Source: an uncultured Steroidobacter sp. (GTDB lineage: Bacteria > Pseudomonadota > Gammaproteobacteria > Steroidobacterales > Steroidobacteraceae). From it: a stretch of DNA of 64,000 nucleotides. The stretch's first letter is position 1. Every line of letters starts with the position of its first letter. Below are positions 7,919 through 16,631 of the stretch, piece by piece. The position numbers and the translations under genes were made by a program. Below the pieces are notes generated by a model. That model was not told the DNA's origin, ran no database searches, and saw only the letters and a program-made list of their open reading frames with translations. The DNA is taken from assembly GCA_937864115.1 (NCBI GenBank), contig CALMII010000005.1, forward strand, positions 1 to 64,000, read 5' to 3'.

Positions 7919-8617
7919 TCAGATCAACTCGTAGTTATGAATGAGGGCCGCCGAGATCTCCTCAGGCGGATTGAACATCATTACATCGACGATCGATAAC
8001 CAAGGCACGAACTCACTGTCGAATTGCGGATACACGAAGGGCTTCGACTGGAGGAAAAACAATTCAATGCTCATATTCCTGAAGGCTTGCCGTTCGTACA
8101 ACTCCTGGCCACCGATTGCATTGATGTAGGCCGTCGCATCGAGCGCACCACACAGGGCCAGCACCCTCTCCTGGCTCTTTAGGGAATGGTCGATGGGAAT
8201 GGTCGAGGACAGTCTGAGGTCCGTCATGATACCGAGATGCTCGCAAGTCGCACTCAAAGAACGATGGATGAAATGGAAGAGGTTGCTCTCCTCGCATAGA
8301 AGCACGCGTTCTAGCAGTGGCAACGTCTTCGCGAAGTATGGGGCCTTGCGGTATGCACCGACGAACTGGTTGAGCAATTTCCGTCTGTCGAAAGTCGGTG
8401 CCAGTTCACGATCGACAATGTCGCAGTAGTCGGATGCGCTCTTTAGCGGCAGCGAAAATATCGAATCCTTCCCGTTAAGCAGCATCCGGTTCCTGTTGAT
8501 CCAGCCACTCTTGGTGTATTTGATGTTGTCGTAGATCACGAACACATCGACTGCCCGAATTAACTGGAAATAGCCGATGTATGGGAAAAAGTACGGCTGC
8601 ATTATTGCGACACGCAT
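7919..8617 (-). CDS. WbqC-family protein
   Basis: A 232-residue protein starting MRVAIMQPYFFPYIGYFQLI, the hallmark N-terminus of the WbqC-like family, followed by DVFVIYDNIKYTKSGWINRNR. Members are recurrent in O-antigen and other glycan clusters next to DegT aminotransferases and are suspected to take part in amino-sugar modification, but I know of no settled biochemical activity. I chose the ATG at 8617 because GGAG sits seven bases upstream; a TTG four codons earlier is the alternative. It follows the aminotransferase after a 114-base gap and leads straight into the propeller pair. Confidence 0.82.
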   Translation of the reverse strand: MRVAIMQPYFFPYIGYFQLIRAVDVFVIYDNIKYTKSGWINRNRMLLNGKDSIFSLPLKSASDYCDIVDRELAPTFDRRKLLNQFVGAYRKAPYFAKTLPLLERVLLCEESNLFHFIHRSLSATCEHLGIMTDLRLSSTIPIDHSLKSQERVLALCGALDATAYINAIGGQELYERQAFRNMSIELFFLQSKPFVYPQFDSEFVPWLSIVDVMMFNPPEEISAALIHNYELI

Positions 8618-8731
8618 TGGGGTCTCCAAGTCGACGTTCCTGACCCGACGCGGCTTCTCGACAGAAGTATTCAGCGTCGCTGCGGCGAGGTACGAGGCGG
8701 GACAATGTCCGATTACCTGATTTCCATGCGA

Positions 8732-9847
8732 CTACCGGACCGGCGCCGCAATCAAGCGTCCAACCTCCTCGATCGTCGAACGAGGCAAATCGGGATACAT
8801 GGGCAGGCAAAGCACCTGCTGCGCCGCGCGAGTGGCTACGGGGAGATTGTCGCGGTGCGCTGAAGGCAATCCCCGATACATGGGGAACTCCGAAATGAGC
8901 GGGAAGAAGTACCGACGCGGATGAATGTGGCTACGTTTCAGTCGCAGATACAACTCGTCCCGCCCCACCGGATAGTCAGGCTGAACCAAGATGGGGAAGT
9001 AGGCGAAATTTCCGACCACTCCGGGCAGATCGTTCAGACAGCGAATTCCTTTGATATTGGCCAGCACTTCACGATACGCCGCATCGACTTCGCGTCGCTG
9101 CGCAATCGCATTATCCATGTACTGAAGCTGCAGAAGGCCGAGCGCCGCATTGAACTCGCTCATCTTCCCGTTGATGCCGGGCGCGATGACAATAGTCTCA
9201 TCGACGAATCCAAAATTCTTCAGATGGTCGATGCGCTGCTTGGTCTTTGCATCCGGGCACACGATGGCACCGCCTTCGAAGGTATTGAACACCTTCGTCG
9301 CATGGAAGCTCAGCACCGAAAGATCGCCATGCGTCAGCAAACTGCCCGACGGCAAGCGCACGCCGAAGGCATGCGCAGCATCGTAGACTATCTTCAGATT
9401 GTAGGTGTCAGCTATCCGCTGCAACGCCCCAACATCACACGGCCTTCCATAGCAATGCACGGGCATAATCGCCGTGGTTTGAGGCGTTATCGCGGCCTCG
9501 ACCCTTGCCGGATCCAGATTCAAAGTCTCCGGTTCAACGTCGACGAACACGGGCCGTATTCCGTTCCATAGAAGCGAATGGGATGTGGCAACAAAAGAAT
9601 ACGGCGTCGTGACCACCTCACCGGTGATTCGCAGCGATTGCAGGGCGGTGACGAGTGCGACCGTTCCGTTGGTGAATAGCGAGATGTGATTCACCCCGAG
9701 GTAGTCGCACAATGCCGCTTCCAACTGCTGGTGGAACGGTCCGCCGTTCGTGAGTACGCGGTTTTGCCATATCTGCTCCAGATAAGGGAGAAACTCCTCC
9801 AACGGAGGTAGGTGCGGACGCGTAACATAGATAGGCTGATCTTTCAT
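8732..9847 (-). CDS. PLP-dependent nucleotide-sugar aminotransferase (DegT/DnrJ/EryC1/StrS; VioA/FdtB-like)
   Basis: A 371-residue fold-type I aminotransferase. The Schiff-base lysine is K185 in SFHATKVFNTFEGG, the pyridine-nitrogen acid is D156 in YDAAHAFG (His where many relatives have Gln), and TPYSFVATSH precedes. These local sequences are those of the VioA/FdtB/QdtB-like group, which aminate dTDP-keto-6-deoxyhexoses. RmlA and RmlB encoded upstream would supply dTDP-4-keto-6-deoxyglucose, so a dTDP-amino-dideoxyhexose is the likely product. Whether it aminates C3 or C4 cannot be read. The gene lies 16 bases after wzz and 114 bases before the WbqC gene. Confidence 0.85.
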   Translation of the reverse strand: MKDQPIYVTRPHLPPLEEFLPYLEQIWQNRVLTNGGPFHQQLEAALCDYLGVNHISLFTNGTVALVTALQSLRITGEVVTTPYSFVATSHSLLWNGIRPVFVDVEPETLNLDPARVEAAITPQTTAIMPVHCYGRPCDVGALQRIADTYNLKIVYDAAHAFGVRLPSGSLLTHGDLSVLSFHATKVFNTFEGGAIVCPDAKTKQRIDHLKNFGFVDETIVIAPGINGKMSEFNAALGLLQLQYMDNAIAQRREVDAAYREVLANIKGIRCLNDLPGVVGNFAYFPILVQPDYPVGRDELYLRLKRSHIHPRRYFFPLISEFPMYRGLPSAHRDNLPVATRAAQQVLCLPMYPDLPRSTIEEVGRLIAAPVR

Positions 9848-9863
9848 GGGTCACCCGCCGGCG

Positions 9864-10763
9864 CTATGCTTGGCTCTTCCTGCTTCTAAAGTTCTCGAGC
9901 AGCAACACACCTGCGACTCCAAACGTCAGCCCGAGTAGGAAACCGGCGATCGCCAACAGGGTCCGACGCGGACTCACCTTCTCGTCCCTATCGGGCACCG
10001 CAGCCCGATCAACTATGCGGAAAGCGTACTCTTGTGTGACGTTCGCAATCATGCGTTGCTTGATCTGTACTTCCATCAACCGGCTGATCGCCTCGCGTAT
10101 GCTGACCTCCGCCGTCTTCGCAAGCTCGGCCTGTAGATACCTGATAGATGCGTCAGATTGACTGATGACGCGGGCGCGCATCTCGGCATTTATTCTCTGC
10201 ACAATCTCATTCGCCCACTCCGCAGCTTGTTCTCGATCACGCCAATAGATCTGCAACGTGACAAGCTTCGATTTCTTATCCTGCGTTACCAAGAGGATTT
10301 TTCGCGAGAAGTATCGGTAGGCCATACTCTGTGTGGGCTCGTCGCGCTCGGGGTCATTCCACTGCTTCTTTGCCGAATTCCACCTCTTAGGGAATAGCAA
10401 CGGCATCAGATCCTTATCCTCAATGAACCGCTCAATGAATTGACGCGATCGCATGACCGCGAGAGCTTCATCGGTCTGGGCCGCCCCCGAAGAAAGGCTC
10501 ACCCCGGCTAGCGTCGCCAAACCGCCCAGTTGACCCAGTGTGCCACCAATGCCGCCAAGGCCGAGTTCCGAATCTCCAATCGCTGGTACAAGTACCGCGG
10601 TGGAACGGAAAATTGGTGTTATCGTCAATGCGGCAGCGATGAAACCAACGGTGAAAAGGAATGTGCTGGCCGCAATCCACCAGCGACGCTTCCACAGCAC
10701 CACTATAGCGGCACTGATGTCAATCGCATCGGAAGACGCGCTATGGGAGGTAATGTCTGGCAT
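9864..10763 (-). CDS. wzz: Wzz-type polysaccharide co-polymerase (chain-length determinant)
   Basis: A 299-residue inner-membrane protein with the PCP layout: a transmembrane segment at about 28-48, a long periplasmic alpha-helical region, and a second transmembrane segment at about 269-289 preceded by the SPRR proline/basic motif. A Gly-rich loop (LGLGGIGGTLGQLGGLATLAG, about 67-87) resembles that of larger PCP proteins rather than short enterobacterial Wzz. No C-terminal tyrosine kinase is fused. Its ATG follows the stop of the export protein with no spacing (TGAATG). It controls how long the polymer grows, with Wzy. Confidence 0.88.
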   Translation of the reverse strand: MPDITSHSASSDAIDISAAIVVLWKRRWWIAASTFLFTVGFIAAALTITPIFRSTAVLVPAIGDSELGLGGIGGTLGQLGGLATLAGVSLSSGAAQTDEALAVMRSRQFIERFIEDKDLMPLLFPKRWNSAKKQWNDPERDEPTQSMAYRYFSRKILLVTQDKKSKLVTLQIYWRDREQAAEWANEIVQRINAEMRARVISQSDASIRYLQAELAKTAEVSIREAISRLMEVQIKQRMIANVTQEYAFRIVDRAAVPDRDEKVSPRRTLLAIAGFLLGLTFGVAGVLLLENFRSRKSQA

Positions 10764-13649
10764 TCAGAAGGAATTCACTGCTGCCACGGAGATCGCCAAG
10801 TTGTAGATGATCGTAGTCACCGCAGTCCAGAACGGCAGCGGCCTCATCCGCTCCGTATCGAGCGGTGCAACGATCGTATCTCCAGGCTGAACCTGAACCT
10901 GCCCGCTGCTGAACCACGAACTGCCCGTGGAAGTCACAACGCTGCCATCCGCGCGAACCACGTAGATTCGATCATCATCAGCTCTCGCCGTGAGACCACC
11001 ACTCTGCTGAATATAGTCATCGCGGCTCAGCGACTGGTTATAGAGATGCGACGTCGCGCTCTGTACCTCGCCAATCACAGTCACTTCCTGACTGACGCGA
11101 GGAACCATCAGCTTGTCTCCATCCTTGAGAATGATGTCGCTCTCCGATCCGGGCTGCGCCTGCATCGAGCGATCGAGGTTGATCACCAGTCGGCCGGTCG
11201 GCTTCGCGTTAAGAAGGTTTGCGAGCAGTTGCTGACCGACAGCGAGCGCCTGACCAGCGTCCTTTCCGGTTTCCTGGGCCGCCTGAAGGGACAGCTGAGC
11301 AACATCGGTTTGCATGCGCGTGGCCAATGTCTCGATCTGCTTCTTCTCACGTTCCCTGAGTTCCACGCGAGTAAAGATCGTGCCCGGCACAAACGCGTAA
11401 TCCGTCACCCCGCCGGCCCGCTCCATCACCGAGCGGAGTGTCTCGCCGCGATGAATCGGATAGCGGCCTGGGAAGCGGACTTCTCCAAGGACTTCTATTA
11501 CTTCCTGCTGTCCCCACAGCGGCACTTCCTTGATCACAAGGTAGTCGAATGGTTGTAACGCCAAGTTCGACGCGGCGTCGCCCTCAATGGCGCGGCGCAG
11601 GTCAATCTCTATGAGTTCGGCTTTGCGCATCTGGCCGTTCTCGATGACATATCGAGTCAGCTCTGCCTGTCCGCCGTAGGCGGACTCGTCCAGCATGCCA
11701 CCGGCCCGCAACAGATCGGAAACACGCATGCCAGGTTCGTACGGATACTTGCCGGGAATCTTGACCTTGCCAGCAACAGAAACTTCTCTGGTCGGTTCGT
11801 CGATGCCGGACTGCAGTCGCAGCTCACGCATCAACTGCTCGATGATGCGATCGCGCCCCGATTCCATGTCGAACACGAACACTCGATCGCGCGGCGCCAG
11901 TTCGAAGTTGGCGGCAGACGCCGGCGCGGCGAGCGCTTTGGAGAGGTCGGCCGAGAACACACTGATACGACGATCAGGTGGCAACTCGCGACGAATGAGG
12001 ATGTAGTTCTGGTCAGCGTTCGGGCGAAGGTCATCGACACTTGGAATGAGGTCGCTCAATCGCATTCCTGGCCGATGCTGGAAATCGCCGGGCCGATAGA
12101 CGTGGCCGGCAAGCGAAACGGAGTCCTCGAGCACGGGCCGGATTGAAGGCACGCGCAGCACGTCTCCATTCCGGATGCCCTGGGTCTGCGCGCGGCTGAG
12201 GTCGACGTCTACAGTGACCTTGAGTCGCTGTTCGTTCACGCGCTCGAGTGTTGCAAGTTTGGGATCCGCCTCAGGCGTCAGCCCGCCACCCAGTGATATC
12301 AGCTGCGCCGCAGTCGTTTCGCCGCGCAATTCATAAATCGCTGGCCGACGTACTTCGCCGGACAGACTGGCGGTCGGGCCAACGGGAGGAATGAAGATCA
12401 CATCCCCCGGGAGCAGTCGCAGATCAGCTCGCGTATCGCCCTTCAGGAGCAGGTCATACAGATCGAGGCGCGTGACGGTGCTGCCGTTTCTCTTCAGCTC
12501 GATGTTGCGCAGCGAACCGATCTTCTTGATCCCGCCGCTGACAAAGAGCGCATTCGTGATTGTAGACAGTCCGCTGACGGTGTAGGAACCAGGCGTTTCC
12601 GCATCGCCCAGGACGAACACCCGTATGGACCGCAGTTCCCCCATCGAAACGCTGGCCTGCGTTCCGATCATCTGCTCACTGACCCGCCGCTCGATCAGAT
12701 CCCGCAGCGTGCTGAATCTCTGGCCACTGACTGGCACGGGTCCGAGCTCGGGAAAATTGATCTGGCCATCGCGGCCGACCACGAGGGAGTAACGTCCCTT
12801 GGTGTTGCCGATCAGCTGGACTTCGATCGTGTCTCCAGGTCCGATCACGTATTCCGCTGGCACGGGTATGTCGGTGGCCGGCGCGAACGTCGAGGTAATT
12901 CCAGCGAACAGGTCGTAGCCAAAGGGCTTCAGCGATTCCGTGCCCACTGGCCGAAGCGGCAAGCGCAAAACGTCGACGTGGAAATCGGCGAGCGTCGGCT
13001 CGGCGGACAGTCGCTGCCGCGCTTCTTCCGCGGTCAATCCACCGAGTGGGATCGGCCCGAGTTCCGGAACATTCAGGATGCCCCATTTATCGAGGCGATA
13101 AGGATTGCGGCGCTGGATCCTGTCGCGAAAATCTTCGAGGCGCTTGATCTGGAACTCGGTGCGTTCGATTTCCTCGTTCTTTCTATCGGCGGCAGACGCC
13201 GTCTCATCACGCTGCTGGAGCTGCCCCGGAATAGCGGGCTGCTGCGACGCGGTGGCTTTGCGTTCGCGCTCGAGCCGCTCTTGTTCCGTCGAGCGCCGCA
13301 CCGTGCGCAGATCAAGCGACAGCAGGATCGTGTCTTCACCCTTGAGTCGGGGTTCAACCTGAGCTGTCTCACGTGCGTCGTCCTGTTGCGTACGACGCGG
13401 CTGGACAGTGGTTGGAAAATCGACCCGTCGGTCAGTCCGCGGACGAGTAGTGCTTCCGCTCGGGTTGACCCCCATGGATTCCATGATTGCCTGCTGCTGC
13501 TCGGGCGGCAGGTTGCGGAACATCTCCATCTGTTCGGCAGAGGGACTCTGTGCCTGCGCGCAGGAAATGAGGGAAGGCGCCCCGAAGACGCCAGACACAA
13601 GAAATGTAGCCAGCCAGAGGATGGGGCTGGTGGAACGGAATCTGAGCAT
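10764..13649 (-). CDS. Polysaccharide export protein with six SLBB domains
   Basis: A 961-residue envelope protein, far longer than Wza (about 380). The N-terminal signal (about 1-33) offers both a lipobox-like LISC with Cys30 and an SPI-like AQA site. A Poly_export core lies at about 264-340 (AEYVIGPGDTIEVQ), followed by SLBB repeats at about 343-390, 427-475, 511-556, 622-672, 717-765 and 854-903, each carrying the G-x-V-xx-P-G-x-Y type signature. A hydrophobic segment at 940-958 ends the protein, where Wza has its outer-membrane helix. It should form the export channel for the polymer. It is the first gene of the assembly operon; wzz follows directly. Confidence 0.88.
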   Translation of the reverse strand: MLRFRSTSPILWLATFLVSGVFGAPSLISCAQAQSPSAEQMEMFRNLPPEQQQAIMESMGVNPSGSTTRPRTDRRVDFPTTVQPRRTQQDDARETAQVEPRLKGEDTILLSLDLRTVRRSTEQERLERERKATASQQPAIPGQLQQRDETASAADRKNEEIERTEFQIKRLEDFRDRIQRRNPYRLDKWGILNVPELGPIPLGGLTAEEARQRLSAEPTLADFHVDVLRLPLRPVGTESLKPFGYDLFAGITSTFAPATDIPVPAEYVIGPGDTIEVQLIGNTKGRYSLVVGRDGQINFPELGPVPVSGQRFSTLRDLIERRVSEQMIGTQASVSMGELRSIRVFVLGDAETPGSYTVSGLSTITNALFVSGGIKKIGSLRNIELKRNGSTVTRLDLYDLLLKGDTRADLRLLPGDVIFIPPVGPTASLSGEVRRPAIYELRGETTAAQLISLGGGLTPEADPKLATLERVNEQRLKVTVDVDLSRAQTQGIRNGDVLRVPSIRPVLEDSVSLAGHVYRPGDFQHRPGMRLSDLIPSVDDLRPNADQNYILIRRELPPDRRISVFSADLSKALAAPASAANFELAPRDRVFVFDMESGRDRIIEQLMRELRLQSGIDEPTREVSVAGKVKIPGKYPYEPGMRVSDLLRAGGMLDESAYGGQAELTRYVIENGQMRKAELIEIDLRRAIEGDAASNLALQPFDYLVIKEVPLWGQQEVIEVLGEVRFPGRYPIHRGETLRSVMERAGGVTDYAFVPGTIFTRVELREREKKQIETLATRMQTDVAQLSLQAAQETGKDAGQALAVGQQLLANLLNAKPTGRLVINLDRSMQAQPGSESDIILKDGDKLMVPRVSQEVTVIGEVQSATSHLYNQSLSRDDYIQQSGGLTARADDDRIYVVRADGSVVTSTGSSWFSSGQVQVQPGDTIVAPLDTERMRPLPFWTAVTTIIYNLAISVAAVNSF

Positions 13650-13840
13650 CAGAAGTCGCTTGTTAAAGCTCTGGTCCGTGCGACGAGGGCCGGAAGTTTA
13701 CACAGAGAGCTACAGCAAGGCGATGAAAAATCAGGGGTGCTATGCACGCGGACGGTCCAGTCAGGGTCCTGCTTTTCAGGTCGGGTTTTCACCCCACGGC
13801 CCGATCCATGTCGCGGCCGAGGCACCGGGGACAGCGGGCA
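13650..13840 (-). promoter_or_regulatory. Upstream region of the export/assembly operon
   Basis: This 191-base gap separates pgi from the first gene of the assembly operon and is the natural promoter site for it. I found no convincing -35/-10 pair and no ops/JUMPstart (GGCGGTAGC) element. It carries, at 13790-13804 on the plus strand, a 15-base string TCACCCCACGGCCCG that recurs upstream of tviB. The site assignment is positional only. Confidence 0.35.
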
Positions 13841-15478
13841 CTAGCTCCGCCATTTCTCCAATTGGTCCAGCAGGCCTCGCAACCCCGTATCCTGAACGGC
13901 AGTCTTCGGGTCCTCCACCGCCGGCGCCAGCGAATCCGCCAGTTTCTTCCCCAACTCCACTCCCCACTGATCGAAGGCATTGATTCCCCAGATCACGCTC
14001 TCGGTGAATACCTTGTGCTCGTAGAGGGCGATCAGCCGGCCGAGAGTCTTGGGGCCTAGGCGTGGGAAAAGGATGAGGCTGCTCGGCCGGTTTCCCGGGT
14101 GAAGCTTGTGGGGGATCAGCCGCTCGATCTCCGCTTCGGCCACTCCTTTCGCTGACAGGTCGGCGCGGATCTCCGAGGCATCCTGACCGAAGACGAACGC
14201 CTGCATCTGCGCAAGGCAGTTGGCGAGCGCCAGGTTCTGCTGTTGCTGGTAGCGGCTGGACGCGTTGACCGGCGCAATGAACTCCATCGCCACCCGCGCC
14301 GTGCCCTGGTGCAATAGCTCGAAGAAAGAGTGCTGCGCATTGGAGCCGGGCTCACCCCAGATCACGGCGCCTGTGTCGACGCCAACCGGTTCACCTTCTA
14401 ATGTCACCGATTTGCCGTTCGATTCCATCTGCAACTGCTGCAGGTAGGCTGGAAATCGATGCAGCCGCTGGTCGTACGGCAGCACGGCCAGGGAGTCGTA
14501 GCCCAGAAAATTGCGGTTCCACACCGCCAGCAGACCCATCAGCACGGGCAAATTGCGGTCGAACGGCGCTGTCCGGAAGTGCTCGTCCATCTCGAATGCG
14601 CCTTCCAGCATCAACTCGAACTGATCCATGCCGAGGGCGAGCGCAATCGACAACCCCACCGCGGACCACAGCGAGTAGCGACCGCCGACCCAATCCCACA
14701 TGGTGAAGCGGTTCTGCGGTGGAATCAGGAACGTGTCCATCGCCTTCGCATTGGTGGAGACCGCAGCAAAGTGCCGTGCCGGGGCACCTTCGCCGAGACG
14801 ATCGACGATCCACTGTCGCGCCAGCTTCGCATTGGTGAGCGTTTCGAGCGTGGTGAAGGTCTTTGAACACACGACGAAGAGCGTGCGGGCCGGATCGACC
14901 TTCTCGAGCGTGTCGGCCAGCTGCACGCCATCGATGTTGGAAACACAGTGCAGCCGCAGGTTGCGATTGCGGAATTTCGCCAATGCCTCCGTCGCCATGA
15001 CGATGCCGAGGTCGGAACCGCCGATGCCGATGTTCACGATGTCGGTAAAGGCCTTCCCCGTCGACCCGTGGATACGGCCACCATGGATGCCTTCGACGAA
15101 GTTGCGCATTTTCTCCAGGCTGGCACGGATGTCGGGCATGACATCCCTGCCGTCGACCATCACCGGCCGGCTGGATCGATTGCGAAGCGCCGTATGCAGG
15201 ACGGCGCGCTTCTCGGTGGTGTTGATCTTCTCGCCAGCGAACATGGCGTCGATGCGCGCCCGCAGGTCACGGACGCTTGCAAGATTCAGAAGCAGCTCGA
15301 TCGTTTCTTCCGTGACGCGCTGGCGGGAGAAATCGAGCAGCAGATTGACTTCGTTGCGGGAGAGCTTCTCGAATCGATCCGGAGCCGACGCGAATAGCTC
15401 TCGAAGATGAGTCTCGCGTATCGTCGTTGCATGCGAGGCGAGCGCGTTCCACTCCGCCAGATCGGTCAATTGAACCAT
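13841..15478 (-). CDS. pgi: Glucose-6-phosphate isomerase
   Basis: A 545-residue cytoplasmic enzyme interconverting glucose-6-phosphate and fructose-6-phosphate. The family signature appears as GEPGSNAQHSFFELLHQG and the catalytic Glu context as QMESNGK; NIGIGGSDLG is the phosphate-binding loop. The frame is open for a further 150 codons upstream, but that part overlaps rmlB out of frame and is Arg/Ser-rich, so the ATG at 15478 (MVQLTDLAEW) is the true start and gives the normal family length. It follows rmlB by 46 bases, so it may be co-transcribed with the rhamnose genes and feed glucose-6-phosphate toward glucose-1-phosphate and dTDP-glucose. Confidence 0.95.
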   Translation of the reverse strand: MVQLTDLAEWNALASHATTIRETHLRELFASAPDRFEKLSRNEVNLLLDFSRQRVTEETIELLLNLASVRDLRARIDAMFAGEKINTTEKRAVLHTALRNRSSRPVMVDGRDVMPDIRASLEKMRNFVEGIHGGRIHGSTGKAFTDIVNIGIGGSDLGIVMATEALAKFRNRNLRLHCVSNIDGVQLADTLEKVDPARTLFVVCSKTFTTLETLTNAKLARQWIVDRLGEGAPARHFAAVSTNAKAMDTFLIPPQNRFTMWDWVGGRYSLWSAVGLSIALALGMDQFELMLEGAFEMDEHFRTAPFDRNLPVLMGLLAVWNRNFLGYDSLAVLPYDQRLHRFPAYLQQLQMESNGKSVTLEGEPVGVDTGAVIWGEPGSNAQHSFFELLHQGTARVAMEFIAPVNASSRYQQQQNLALANCLAQMQAFVFGQDASEIRADLSAKGVAEAEIERLIPHKLHPGNRPSSLILFPRLGPKTLGRLIALYEHKVFTESVIWGINAFDQWGVELGKKLADSLAPAVEDPKTAVQDTGLRGLLDQLEKWRS

Positions 15479-15524
15479 CGCCACCTCGTTTGCAGGTTGT
15501 CGGGAGGGTGCCGATGCTGAGCGC

Positions 15525-16631
15525 TCAGCCCCTTGCCGCGTAGTTCGCGTCGATCCATTGACGATAGCTGCCGTCCATGATGCTGCGCCACCATGACTCG
15601 TTCGCAATGTACCACTCCACCGTCTGGCGCAGGCCTTCCTCGATAGTGAGTGCGGGCTGAAAGCCCAGTTCGCGTTCGATCTTGCGGCAGTCGATGGCAT
15701 AGCGGCGGTCATGTCCGGGCCGATCCTTGACGTAGGTGATCGAGGCAGCACATGCCTCGCCCTTCGCGATCCAGGAGTCCGGAAAGCGCTCGCGCATCTG
15801 CGGCTGCTGTTCGAAGATGCCGTCGACGATGGCGCACAGGGATCTGACGAGGTCGATGTTCTCGCGCTCGGCACGCCCACCGATGTTGTAGATCTCGCCC
15901 ACGCGGCCGTGCAGCAGCACTTTCTCAATGCCCCGGCAATGATCGCTGACGTGCAGCCAGTCCCGGATGTTGCGACCGTCGCCGTAGATCGGCAGCGGGC
16001 GCCCCTGGAGCAGGTTGACGATCATCAGCGGAATCAGCTTTTCGGGGAAATGCAGCGGTCCGTAGTTGTTGGAACAGTTGCTCGTCGTGACCTGCAGTCC
16101 ATACGTGTGATGGTATGCACGCACCAGATGATCCGACGCCGCCTTGCTCGCTGCGTACGGGGAATTGGGTGCGTGAGGATTCGACTCCGTGAAGGGCGGA
16201 TCGTCAGACGCCAACGAACCATAGACTTCATCCGTCGACACATGATGGAAGCGATGCGCCGGAACCACCTTTTCCTCCAGCCAGACCTTGCGCGCGGCCT
16301 TCAGGAGCGAATGCGTGCCGATCACGTTCGTATCGATGAACGCATCGGGGCCCATGATCGAGCGATCGACGTGGGATTCCGCCGCGAAATGGACCAGCGT
16401 ATCGACGCGGCCGTCGCGCAACAGGCGCTCGACCAGCGTCGTATCGCGAATGTCGCCGTGGACGAAGGCGGCTTTGGCGCCGTATGACGAGGAACGCAGA
16501 CTGGCCAGGTTGCCGGCGTAGGTGAGCGCGTCCAGAACAGTTACCGCATCTTCCGGATGCTGCTCGATCCAGTAGTTGACGAAATTCGCGCCGATGAACC
16601 CGGCGCCACCCGTTACCAGCAATCTACGCAA
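15525..16631 (-). CDS. rmlB: dTDP-glucose 4,6-dehydratase
   Basis: A 368-residue extended SDR converting dTDP-glucose to dTDP-4-keto-6-deoxyglucose. NAD-binding GGAGFIGANFV is at the N-terminus; the dehydratase signature STDEVYG supplies the Thr-Asp-Glu triad, and YAASKAASD gives the Tyr-x3-Lys pair. The start is a TTG at 16631 with AAGGAG seven bases upstream; it overlaps the rmlD stop by eight bases, so coupling is expected. Its product is the branch point between rhamnose (RmlC/RmlD) and the amino sugar presumably made by the aminotransferase at 8732-9847. Confidence 0.95.
   Translation of the reverse strand: MRRLLVTGGAGFIGANFVNYWIEQHPEDAVTVLDALTYAGNLASLRSSSYGAKAAFVHGDIRDTTLVERLLRDGRVDTLVHFAAESHVDRSIMGPDAFIDTNVIGTHSLLKAARKVWLEEKVVPAHRFHHVSTDEVYGSLASDDPPFTESNPHAPNSPYAASKAASDHLVRAYHHTYGLQVTTSNCSNNYGPLHFPEKLIPLMIVNLLQGRPLPIYGDGRNIRDWLHVSDHCRGIEKVLLHGRVGEIYNIGGRAERENIDLVRSLCAIVDGIFEQQPQMRERFPDSWIAKGEACAASITYVKDRPGHDRRYAIDCRKIERELGFQPALTIEEGLRQTVEWYIANESWWRSIMDGSYRQWIDANYAARG

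Noticed and set aside
13650..13840. JUMPstart/ops element for RfaH upstream of the export operon
   Set aside because: No GGCGGTAGC-like string was found here or upstream of tviB.
15479..15928. 150-codon N-terminal extension that would fuse an extra domain to Pgi
   Set aside because: It overlaps rmlB in another frame, is Arg/Ser/Ala-rich, and the Pgi core is already complete from 15478.
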